From assembly GCA_964551305.1 (NCBI GenBank), contig CAZKBT010000104.1, forward strand, positions 1 to 5,786: DNA of 5,786 nt, written 5' to 3'. Within the stretch, counting starts at the first letter, position 1, and the number at the start of each line of letters is the position of its first letter. The notes beneath the pieces are model-generated. The model did not search any database, was not told the DNA's origin, and worked only from the letters and a program-made list of their open reading frames with translations. Positions 1 to 5,244 of this stretch are shown piece after piece. The position numbers and the translations under genes were made by a program. This stretch comes from JBAZDC01 sp041654595. GTDB lineage: Bacteria; Pseudomonadota; Gammaproteobacteria; Burkholderiales; Burkholderiaceae_B.

Positions 1-233
1 TCAAGCTGCCCAACGATCATTTCCGGAAAAGCGGAAACTATCGGTTTCCCCGCTATGGCTTGGGAAGTTACGCGTTTTATGGTGAACCAGCACAGGGAGA
101 CTGGGAGATCTTTGCCATCGCGGCAAATCCCGACCTCCCATTCCATGCGGATCAAACGCCTTGTCACGCGAAAAGCGGCGATGCGGAACGAAACTTCACT
201 CTGTTGGTCGAAGCGCGCGTCATTGCGCAATAA
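1..233 (+). CDS. C-terminal fragment of a probable subtilisin-like (S8) serine protease, P-domain region (5' end outside window)
   Basis: An open frame enters from the left edge (first full codon at base 3) and ends at TAA 231-233, giving 76 residues. The visible part reads YGLGSYAFYGEPAQGDWEIF and ends in LLVEARVIAQ. An aromatic-Gly-Glu stretch followed by G-x-W and then alternating hydrophobic strands is typical of the P/Homo B beta-sandwich at the C-terminus of kexin-like S8 proteases. No catalytic residue is in view, so the protease call is inference. It is supported by the next gene, 32 bases downstream, which looks like a dedicated subtilase chaperone. Such proteins are normally exported to the periplasm or outside the cell. 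One Cys lies in the last third. GC is about 54%, lower than in the genes to the right. Another secreted beta-sandwich protein remains possible. Confidence 0.55.
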   Translation, partial: KLPNDHFRKSGNYRFPRYGLGSYAFYGEPAQGDWEIFAIAANPDLPFHADQTPCHAKSGDAERNFTLLVEARVIAQ

Positions 234-265
234 CCTATACTACTTACCAATACAGGAACCCGAAC

Positions 266-724
266 ATGAGAAAAAATTTTCCCCGCTACTTGCAACTGCT
301 TGGCATGTCGCTGGCGTTGGTCAGCTCCGCTGGCTTTGCCCTGACGCCGGGGGAGATGCTCTCTGAAGAGGACGTCGCCCGTTTGGGCACCCTGCGCACA
401 TACGAGATCGACTCAAGCCGCATCAGAGAGATTCCCCCCCAGTTCACCGGCAGCCAGGATACTCTGCTGCTCAACGAGCAAGGTGTGGTGGGCATCAGTC
501 AAAACGAGGTGGTCCTGTCCGAGACGCCGGACAATGTCCAGTCCATAATCCAACAGACCTTGCCTCAACCCGTGTCGATAACGCATTTCGCTCCCACAGG
601 CATCACATTGGCGAAGTATGCCGACTTTGCGCAGGCGGTCGAGGCGCTACGCGCGCTCAAGACGGCATTGCCTAGCGCCAGAGTCGGCTTGGCCGTTCAG
701 TTTGGCCGGCCGGTTCCGCAGTGA
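266..724 (+). CDS. Secreted 152-aa protein, probable external chaperone/inhibitor of the adjacent subtilase (ASP ORF2-like)
   Basis: The ATG at 266 follows AGGA (254-257) at 8 bases. A longer in-frame start upstream would overlap the preceding gene and bury the signal peptide, so it was not used. Residues 1-25 form a Sec signal peptide: basic MRKNFPR, a hydrophobic core, and likely cleavage after GFA. Residues 26-70 are polar and probably flexible. Residues 73-147 alternate predicted strands and helices (VVGISQNEVVL; DNVQSIIQQTL; VSITHF/ITLAKY; FAQAVEALRALKTAL; ARVGLAVQF), a beta-alpha-beta-beta-alpha-beta order like subtilase propeptides. A short tail, GRPVPQ, closes the protein. In Aeromonas sobria, ORF2 is encoded directly after the propeptide-less protease ASP, has an N-terminal extension, a propeptide-like body and a C-terminal tail in the active site, and is needed for protease folding in the periplasm. 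The role here is inferred from order, size and predicted fold, not from alignment. Confidence 0.65.
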   Translation: MRKNFPRYLQLLGMSLALVSSAGFALTPGEMLSEEDVARLGTLRTYEIDSSRIREIPPQFTGSQDTLLLNEQGVVGISQNEVVLSETPDNVQSIIQQTLPQPVSITHFAPTGITLAKYADFAQAVEALRALKTALPSARVGLAVQFGRPVPQ

Positions 725-828
725 AATGCGGCCAGCACTAAATTAGCAAGCTTGCCGACAGTTATCAAACTCCCATAGCTCATTTGCCAAAATACGGTCA
801 CGGTACTATCGCCCGAGTTTCTCAGCTT

Positions 829-848
829 CCTGGCGCGGCAGCGCCAGG
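829..848. repeat. Perfect 8-bp inverted repeat (stem-loop)
   Basis: CCTGGCGC and GCGCCAGG flank the 4-base loop GGCA. No T-tract follows on either strand, so it is not a standard intrinsic terminator by itself. It sits three bases before a second stem-loop with a T7 tail and may form part of the same transcript end. Confidence 0.55.
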
Positions 849-850
849 AC

Positions 851-882
851 CGTATAGGTATCGAATTACCTACGCTTTTTTT
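851..882 (+). terminator. Probable Rho-independent terminator (plus strand)
   Basis: CGTA and GGTA (851-854, 857-860, with TA bulged) pair with TACC and TACG (867-874) around the loop TCGAAT. One C and then seven T follow (876-882). The stem is weak in GC but the T-tract is clear. It lies about 130 bases after the stop of the chaperone-like gene, so it may end the protease/chaperone transcript or a short RNA read from 725-882. Confidence 0.5.
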
Positions 883-1049
883 CCGGAGATCGTGCAGGCG
901 CTCAAATTCACGCGCCAAACGCATTGCATTTGCAAGAGCTTATCGGCCTGGGCCTGGATGATGACAAGCCCCTCATGCACGTCAGGAACAGTCCGCCCCC
1001 AAGGTACTGGGCACTCGTCATCGCCACGCACGGCAAATCCGCATGAAAC

Positions 1050-1124
1050 TGGCGCGTCCGACAGGAATCGAACCTGTATCAAGAGCTTCGGAGACTCTCA
1101 TTCTATCCATTGAACTACGGACGC
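1050..1124 (-). tRNA. tRNA-Arg (anticodon CCG)
   Basis: The minus strand folds as a full cloverleaf. The acceptor arms are GCGTCCG (5', bases 1124-1118) and CGGACGC (3', 1060-1054), with discriminator G (1053) and an encoded CCA (1052-1050). The D arm is GTTC/GAAT with GGAT in the loop. The anticodon stem AGAGT/GCTCT holds the loop CTCCGAA, so the anticodon is CCG (1091-1089), reading CGG. The T arm is ACAGG/CCTGT around TTCGATT. The variable loop is short. CGG is a frequent arginine codon in high-GC genomes. The gene stands alone with its own -10 element. Its 3' end faces the lower-GC protease region, a common phage or island integration side. Confidence 0.96.
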
Positions 1125-1134
1125 AAAGGCGACT

Positions 1135-1140
1135 ATTGTA
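1135..1140 (-). promoter_or_regulatory. -10 element of the tRNA-Arg promoter
   Basis: TACAAT on the minus strand ends 10 bases before the tRNA 5' end, putting the transcription start a few bases upstream of the mature tRNA. A good -35 is not evident. TGAATT at a 17-base spacing is the best candidate and is a poor match. Confidence 0.6.
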
Positions 1141-1237
1141 GCGCGTTTGTCGAAACAAATTCAGGCGCCGCGCCGGAAAGACGGATCGCTCCATGCGCAG
1201 CTATGGCGAATTCTTGCGCCTGATCATGGGCTTCGCA

Positions 1238-1265
1238 TGCACAGTAGCGGTAGTCTCGCTATAAT
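1238..1265 (+). promoter_or_regulatory. Sigma70-type promoter of the diheme cytochrome gene
   Basis: A perfect -10 TATAAT lies at 1260-1265. A -35-like TGCACA (4 of 6 matches) lies at 1238-1243 with a 16-base spacer. The predicted start is near 1272, leaving an untranslated leader of about 115 bases before the ATG at 1388. Confidence 0.65.
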
Positions 1266-1272
1266 CCGCTAT

Positions 1273-1289
1273 TCGGGAAGTATTCCCGA
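1273..1289 (+). promoter_or_regulatory. Hairpin at the 5' end of the cytochrome leader
   Basis: TCGGGAA and TTCCCGA form a perfect 7-bp stem with loop GTA, starting at about the predicted transcription start. A stem at the very 5' end could protect the mRNA from decay. It could instead be a protein-binding site just downstream of the promoter. No T-tract follows, so it is not an attenuator of the usual kind. Confidence 0.4.
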
Positions 1290-1387
1290 GCTTGCCTGTG
1301 CGCAGGACTTAACTGTTTGCCCTTACGCATAACAATACGGAATTCAGGCCTTGGCGCCCACTGACTAGGAATACGCAGGATTCGATC

Positions 1388-2287
1388 ATGAACCAAACGA
1401 TACAAGACGTCGAAGAACCAATCGAAGAGCACCAGGGCTTCATCAAAACGCCCAAGCAGCTCATCGTCACCGTTATCCTGGCCTTCATCGTACCCATCCT
1501 GGTCATTCTGTTGTTGGTCAAGCTGGTCGCCTCCAGCAGCGTATTGGGAAGCGGCTCGGACGCCCAGACGGCCGAAGCCATCGCATCGCGCATCAAGCCC
1601 GTCGCGCAATTCAAGCTGGTCGATGCCAACGCGCCCAAAGCCGTGCTTACCGGACAACAGGTGTACGAGTCCACCTGTACCGCCTGTCACGCGGCAGGCG
1701 TTGCCGGCGCCCCCAAGCTGGGCGATCAGGGCGCATGGGCTCCGCTCATCGCCAAAGGTTATGACGACATGGTCGCGAAGGCGATCAGCGGCGTGGGCGC
1801 CATGCCGCCTAAAGGCGGCAATGCTTCGCTGAGCGACTTTGAAATCGCTCGCGCGGTGGTCTACATGGCCAACCAGTCGGGCGCATCGTTCGACGAGCCC
1901 AAGGAACCCGCCGGCGACGAAGCGGCAGCCGAAGAAGCGCAGCCCGCCGCGCCAGCCGCTACACCGGCGGCGCCCGCTGCACCCGCTCCCGAACAACAGG
2001 CCGCGTCGGCTGACACCGCCGCCGCGCCCGCCGATACGGCAGCCATCGACCCCGCCGGCGAAAAACTGTACAACTCCATCTGCTTCGCATGCCACGCCAC
2101 GGGCGTCGCCAACGCGCCCAAGCTGGGCGACAAGGCCGCTTGGGAAAAATATACGGAAACCGGCCTGGACGCCATGGTCAAGAAATCCATCGAAGGCGTA
2201 GGCGCCATGCCCCCACGCGGCGGGTCGCAGGCTTCGGACGAGGAAATGAAAGCCGCCGTCCAGTACATGCTCAGCAAGCTGAACTAA
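1388..2287 (+). CDS. Membrane-anchored diheme c-type cytochrome (cytochrome c5 family)
   Basis: The protein has 299 residues. AGGA (1377-1380) lies 7 bases before the ATG. A short acidic cytoplasmic tail (1-24) is followed by one transmembrane helix (about 25-47), probably an uncleaved anchor, with the rest in the periplasm. Two similar cytochrome c domains follow, each with a heme-binding CxxCH (CTACH 97-101; CFACH 232-236) and a probable axial Met in GAMPP (Met139; Met274). Both share APKLGD and PP(K/R)GG. A linker rich in Ala and Pro (about 175-223) joins them. One anchor plus two c5 domains on an Ala/Pro linker is the layout of the Neisseria cytochrome c5, an electron donor to terminal reductases such as cbb3 oxidase. 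The likely role is to shuttle electrons from the bc1 complex to oxidases; the partner is not visible here. It converges on the dehydrogenase gene and looks monocistronic. Confidence 0.93.
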   Translation: MNQTIQDVEEPIEEHQGFIKTPKQLIVTVILAFIVPILVILLLVKLVASSSVLGSGSDAQTAEAIASRIKPVAQFKLVDANAPKAVLTGQQVYESTCTACHAAGVAGAPKLGDQGAWAPLIAKGYDDMVAKAISGVGAMPPKGGNASLSDFEIARAVVYMANQSGASFDEPKEPAGDEAAAEEAQPAAPAATPAAPAAPAPEQQAASADTAAAPADTAAIDPAGEKLYNSICFACHATGVANAPKLGDKAAWEKYTETGLDAMVKKSIEGVGAMPPRGGSQASDEEMKAAVQYMLSKLN

Positions 2288-2304
2288 GCCGTAGCCTTCA
2301 GCCC

Positions 2305-2362
2305 AAATGGACTTCGCCCTCGAGATGGGAATCCCATCCCACCTCGAGGGCGAAGTCCATTT
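2305..2362. terminator. Long inverted repeat between convergent genes, probable bidirectional terminator
   Basis: Arms of 20 perfectly matched bases (2305-2324 and 2343-2362; each contains CTCGAG and starts or ends with AAATGG/CCATTT) extend past one A/C mismatch into five more pairs (TGGGA/TCCCA), leaving the loop ATCCCA. The stem begins with AAA and ends with TTT, with one more T at 2363, so short U runs are produced in both directions. It lies 17 bases after the cytochrome stop and 6 bases from the dehydrogenase stop, which fits termination of both. The stem is much longer than most intrinsic terminators. Confidence 0.75.
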
Positions 2363-2368
2363 TCACCT

Positions 2369-3904
2369 CTACTTGGCCGCGCAAGCGGGCTCGGCGCGCA
2401 GCGACAGCCCTAGCTGGACGCGGCGCTGCAGCCAGAGGCTGGGACGATAACGCATGTCGCCGGTCACTCTCTGCATGGCTTTCAAAACCTCCAGGATCTG
2501 CGCGCTGCCCAGCGTGTCCCCCATGCTCAACGGTCCATTGAGCGGGTAGCCCAGGCCCAGGGACACCGCCGCGTCGATGTCGGATGGCGTCGCAATCGCC
2601 TGCTGCGCGATGTCGCAGGCCACATTCACGATGGCCGCCACGATACGCTGGGCGACAAACCCCGCGGAATCATCGATGACGGTCACGGGCGTGCCGTCGC
2701 CGGCGAACAAGGCATGCGCCGCGTCACGCCACCCTGGCTGCGTCGCCGCCGAGCACATGAGCACCCGCCGGCGGCCCTGCGCCAGGCCAAAGAACGCGTC
2801 CAGCGCCACCGTGCGCTCGCCATCCAGCTGATGGGCTCCGACGACCGAGGCCGTATCTTCGCCGAAAGGCGTCACGACGATCAGCGCATCATCCGGCGGC
2901 GTGTCCGAAACGGCGACATTCGCCCCCAACGATTTGAGCAAGGCGGCGGCGCGCTTGTGGCCCAGGGAATGGTAGGGCGCAAGCCACACCGTCAAGCCCG
3001 ACGGCAGAGGAGGCACGGCGGGCTCGTCGGGCACGCGCTTTTGCCCCTCCGGATAGGCATAGAAGCCCTCGCCGGTCTTGCGTCCCAGCAAATTGCCCGC
3101 ATGGCGCACCGCCGTGATGGGCGAGGGGCGAAAACGCGGCTCGTCGTAGAACTGCCGGTAGATCGCTTCCATGACGGGATGCGATACGTCCAGCGCCGTC
3201 AGATCGAGCAACTCGAACGGCCCCATCCGAAAGCCCGCCTGTTCCCGCATGACGACATCGATCTGATAGAACGGCGCCACGGCCTCCTGGGCGACCTTGA
3301 GCCCTTCGATATTCATCCCGCGTCCGGCGTGGTTCACGATGAAACCCGGCATATCCTTGGCGCGAACGGGCGTATGGCCGAATGCGCGGGCCAACTGCAT
3401 CAGGGCGTCGCCGACTGCCGGATCGGTACGCAAGCCATCGATGATCTCCACCACTTTCATCAGAGGCACCGGATTGAAAAAATGAAAGCCCGCGACCCGC
3501 TGCGGACGCGAGCAGGCTTGCGCAATGGCGGTGATGGAAAGCGACGAGGTATTGGACGCCAGAATGCAGTCGCCGGCGACGATACCCTCCAGCTGCTTGA
3601 ACAGGTCGCGCTTGACGTCCAGGCGCTCCACGACCGCCTCCACCACGACGTCCGCCTGCGCCAGATCCGCCAGCGCCCCGCACGCCACGATGCGCGCCAG
3701 CGCCTGCTCGGCCTGCTCGGCGGTCATCTTGTTCTTGGCGACCAGCTTCTCCCACACTGTGGCCAGGCTCTCGCGCGCCGAGCCTATCGCTTTTGCGTCG
3801 AGGTCGAACAGCCGCACGACGATCCCCGCCTGGGCGGCGATCTGCGCAATGCCCCGGCCCATGGCCCCCGCGCCGACTATTCCTATCTGCTTGACCTGCT
3901 TCAT
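2369..3904 (-). CDS. 3-hydroxyacyl-CoA dehydrogenase (PaaH/PaaC-like, NAD-dependent)
   Basis: This cytoplasmic enzyme oxidises 3-hydroxyacyl-CoA to 3-oxoacyl-CoA with NAD+, in fatty-acid or aromatic-acid (phenylacetate-type) beta-oxidation. I chose the ATG at 3904 (511 residues) because AGGAG (3918-3914) lies 9 bases upstream. A TTG at 3940 would add 12 residues without a good ribosome site. The Rossmann motif GAGAMG is at 11-16, with Asp34 ending the second strand. SNTSS (117-121), His141 in HFFNP, Glu153 and Asn191 match the catalytic set of the family. GPFELLDLTALDVSHPVMEA begins the C-terminal 3HCDH domain, followed by GRKTGEGFY. From about 310 on, a second Rossmann-like segment without the glycine motif leads into another 3HCDH-like domain (SAGFVAQRI...GLGYPLNGPL), as in PaaH-type two-part enzymes. 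No other beta-oxidation gene is adjacent, so the substrate is open. The gene diverges from the nitronate monooxygenase gene. Confidence 0.93.
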   Translation of the reverse strand: MKQVKQIGIVGAGAMGRGIAQIAAQAGIVVRLFDLDAKAIGSARESLATVWEKLVAKNKMTAEQAEQALARIVACGALADLAQADVVVEAVVERLDVKRDLFKQLEGIVAGDCILASNTSSLSITAIAQACSRPQRVAGFHFFNPVPLMKVVEIIDGLRTDPAVGDALMQLARAFGHTPVRAKDMPGFIVNHAGRGMNIEGLKVAQEAVAPFYQIDVVMREQAGFRMGPFELLDLTALDVSHPVMEAIYRQFYDEPRFRPSPITAVRHAGNLLGRKTGEGFYAYPEGQKRVPDEPAVPPLPSGLTVWLAPYHSLGHKRAAALLKSLGANVAVSDTPPDDALIVVTPFGEDTASVVGAHQLDGERTVALDAFFGLAQGRRRVLMCSAATQPGWRDAAHALFAGDGTPVTVIDDSAGFVAQRIVAAIVNVACDIAQQAIATPSDIDAAVSLGLGYPLNGPLSMGDTLGSAQILEVLKAMQRVTGDMRYRPSLWLQRRVQLGLSLRAEPACAAK

Positions 3905-3997
3905 CTCCACGAACTCCTGTTGACGTATAGGCTTGGACAATCGTCGCGATGCCCGCCGTTAGTTGATGAATAAAAGAATTCTATGTGTTCGCCCTGC

Positions 3998-4027
3998 GCC
4001 GGCCATGCGCGATCCGGCACGGCCGGC
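3998..4027. repeat. GC-rich inverted repeat in the divergent intergenic region
   Basis: GCCGGCC (3998-4004) and GGCCGGC (4021-4027) form a perfect 7-bp inverted repeat with a 16-base gap. It lies in the 268-base region shared by the dehydrogenase and nitronate monooxygenase genes. It could be an operator, but such GC-rich arms also arise by chance in this genome. No further regulatory element is clear for the minus-strand gene. Confidence 0.25.
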
Positions 4028-4092
4028 ATGACGAAGAATCCGCGCGCATGGGGCCTCATAATGAGAGCATCGTGCGCGTGCGAAACTCCATT

Positions 4093-4121
4093 TTGCCTCA
4101 TCCGGGACGATACGGTACAAA
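4093..4121 (+). promoter_or_regulatory. Candidate promoter of the nitronate monooxygenase gene
   Basis: TTGCCT (4093-4098) and TACAAA (4116-4121) are separated by exactly 17 bases, and each matches 4 of 6 consensus positions. The predicted start is near 4128, about 45 bases before the ATG. CATAAT around 4056-4061 is a rival -10 but lacks a matching -35. Confidence 0.35.
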
Positions 4122-4172
4122 GACGGTGGCAACCTCCATAACAAACACGAACACACAGGAGCACTTATCACC

Positions 4173-5129
4173 ATGCCCAACCCATCCGCCGACTCCCCCT
4201 TGCATGCCCTCAGACTGCCCGTCATGGCCGCGCCCATGTTCCTGGTTTCGGGCCCTGAACTGGTCATCGCGCAGTGTTCCAGCGGCATTATCGGCTCGAT
4301 GCCGGCGCTGAATGCCCGGCCATCGTCGCAGTTGAAGGAATGGCTGGTCCAGATCGACGCCGGATTGGCGCAGGCCAGGCTGGCTCATCCCGAGCATCAT
4401 GTCGCCCCCTATGCGATAAACCACATCATCCATCAATCCAATACCCGGCTCGAGGACGACCTGGCCATCTGCGCCGAGCATCGCGTGCCGTTGATCATCA
4501 CCAGCCTGCGCGCGCCCGACGGAATATGCGGGCGCGTACAGGCATGGGGCGGCAAAGTCTTCCACGACGTAACGACCGTGCGGCATGCACGGCGCGCCAT
4601 CGCCGCGGGCGTGGACGGCCTGATCCTGGTGTGCGCGGGCGCGGGCGGACACGCGGGCACCCTGAATCCCTTTGCCCTGCTGGCCGAGGTCCGCGAGATT
4701 TTCGACGGCCCCATCGTGCTGTCCGGCGCCATCACCCGCGGCGAGCACGTGCTGGCCGCCCGCGCCATGGGAGCCGACCTGGCCTATATGGGCACCCGCT
4801 TCATCGCCAGCGCCGAAGCGCGGGCGCCGCAGCCATACAAACAGATGCTGGTCCAGGCAACGGCCGAAGACATCGTCTATACCCCCTACTTTACGGGCAT
4901 TCCGGGCAACTACCTGAAGCCCAGCATCGAGGCGGCGGGCCTGGACCCCGACAATTTGCCCGCGCCCCAGCCGGGAAGCACGAACTTCAGCTCCGGCGCG
5001 CACAAAGCGTGGCGGGATATCTGGGGCGCCGGCCAAGGCGTGGGCGGCATCCACGCAGTCCTGCCCACCGGGCAAATCGTGGACGAACTGGAAAACGAGT
5101 ATCGGCAGGCCAGGGGCCGGCTCGACTGA
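4173..5129 (+). CDS. Nitronate monooxygenase-like FMN enzyme (2-nitropropane dioxygenase family)
   Basis: The protein has 318 residues. AGGAG (4157-4161) lies 11 bases before the ATG. It reads as one TIM-barrel flavoprotein of the NMO/NPD family. PVMAAPMFLVSGPELV (16-31) is the N-terminal FMN-binding strand. GVDGLILVCAGAGGHAG (146-162) carries the His (160) that serves as catalytic base in nitronate oxidation. GPIVLSGAI (179-187) and AMGADLAYMGTRF (198-210) match the FMN phosphate-binding strands. These enzymes oxidise alkyl nitronates such as propionate-3-nitronate to carbonyl products and nitrite, and are usually cytoplasmic and protective. No nitrite or nitroalkane genes are near, so the true substrate is inferred. 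FabK-type enoyl-ACP reductase belongs to the same fold family, but the GGHAG histidine and overall layout favour NMO. The gene is transcribed away from the acyl-CoA dehydrogenase gene and appears to stand alone. Confidence 0.9.
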   Translation: MPNPSADSPLHALRLPVMAAPMFLVSGPELVIAQCSSGIIGSMPALNARPSSQLKEWLVQIDAGLAQARLAHPEHHVAPYAINHIIHQSNTRLEDDLAICAEHRVPLIITSLRAPDGICGRVQAWGGKVFHDVTTVRHARRAIAAGVDGLILVCAGAGGHAGTLNPFALLAEVREIFDGPIVLSGAITRGEHVLAARAMGADLAYMGTRFIASAEARAPQPYKQMLVQATAEDIVYTPYFTGIPGNYLKPSIEAAGLDPDNLPAPQPGSTNFSSGAHKAWRDIWGAGQGVGGIHAVLPTGQIVDELENEYRQARGRLD

Positions 5130-5167
5130 CGCGCCGGGCGCGGATAGCAACACCTTTTCGATATACC

Positions 5168-5202
5168 AGGGTAAACCCTTGTATTAACCTAGGGTTTACC
5201 CT
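5168..5202. promoter_or_regulatory. Paired palindromic operator arms over a promoter
   Basis: AGGGTAAACCC (5168-5178) and GGGTTTACCCT (5192-5202) are perfect 11-bp reverse complements with a 13-base gap. Each arm is itself nearly palindromic (GGGT..ACCC), so the element can be read as two operators centred 24 bp apart. The left arm ends where the -35 begins, and the right arm fills the spacer and touches the -10. A repressor bound to either or both would block RNA polymerase. No regulator gene is in the window, and I do not recognise the motif as belonging to a named family. Confidence 0.6.
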
Positions 5203-5207
5203 ATAAT
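5179..5207 (+). promoter_or_regulatory. Sigma70-type promoter of the 77-aa gene
   Basis: A perfect TATAAT lies at 5202-5207. TTGTAT (5179-5184) stands exactly 17 bases upstream as the -35. The predicted start is near 5214, giving a leader of about 30 bases. The two palindromic arms interleave with these elements. Confidence 0.7.
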
Positions 5208-5209
5208 GA

Positions 5210-5237
5210 ACCTATCACGTACCTGACCCAGATAGGT
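5210..5237. repeat. Inverted repeat spanning the leader and ribosome-binding site of the 77-aa gene
   Basis: ACCTATC (5210-5216) and GATAGGT (5231-5237) are perfect 7-bp reverse complements with a 14-base gap. The right arm includes the AGG (5234-5236) that serves as the ribosome-binding site, 8 bases before the ATG. The predicted transcription start falls inside the left arm, so an RNA hairpin would be incomplete. A DNA-binding site is the likelier reading. Confidence 0.4.
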
Positions 5238-5244
5238 AACCATC

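Larger units (their letters stand above)
725..1049. other. Gene-poor 325-base stretch between the chaperone-like gene and tRNA-Arg
   Basis: No convincing gene is present. The plus-strand frame crossing it runs through the tRNA and has no family features. On the minus strand, two overlapping frames (870-1082 and 697-924) each have protein-like parts that would join through a one-base frameshift near 925-940. They might be the remains of a small gene, but no family is recognised. The stretch holds two stem-loops (829-848 and 851-882, listed separately). Its first 60 bases are only about 47% GC, well below the flanking genes to the right. It lies directly 3' of the tRNA, a usual place for acquired DNA and its remnants. 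Confidence 0.5.

Noticed and set aside
250..265. The bases ACAGGAACCCGAAC resemble the tRNA T-arm (ACAGGAATCGAAC) at 1060-1073, as if a piece of the tRNA 3' end were duplicated as an attachment site.
   Set aside because: The match covers only about 13 bases with a mismatch and a gap, does not extend into the acceptor arm, and is explained by a ribosome-binding site before the chaperone-like gene.
784..1113. Plus-strand open frame of 109 codons across the intergenic region.
   Set aside because: It runs through the tRNA gene, has no ribosome site or family features, and its frame crosses both stem-loops.
1259..2095. Minus-strand open frame of 278 codons opposite the cytochrome gene.
   Set aside because: It is a shadow of the GC-rich cytochrome gene: low complexity, rich in Gly and Arg, and lying across the cytochrome promoter. 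The plus-strand product has two intact heme motifs.
3905..3940. Upstream TTG start adding 12 residues to the dehydrogenase.
   Set aside because: AGGAG sits 9 bases before the ATG at 3904, and the Rossmann strand begins right after that Met, as in the family. The TTG has no comparable ribosome site.
2714..3973. Plus-strand open frame of 419 codons opposite the dehydrogenase gene.
   Set aside because: Its product is Arg/His-rich without domains, while the minus strand encodes a complete enzyme with all catalytic motifs.
5130..5142. CGCGCCGGGCGCG palindrome directly after the nitronate monooxygenase stop, considered as a terminator.
   Set aside because: The centre allows only a short stem with a tight loop and no T-tract follows. 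Such GC palindromes are expected by chance in this composition.
4098..5153. Minus-strand open frame of 351 codons opposite the nitronate monooxygenase gene.
   Set aside because: It is an antisense shadow created by third-position GC bias. The plus strand has a clear FMN-binding family match and ribosome site.
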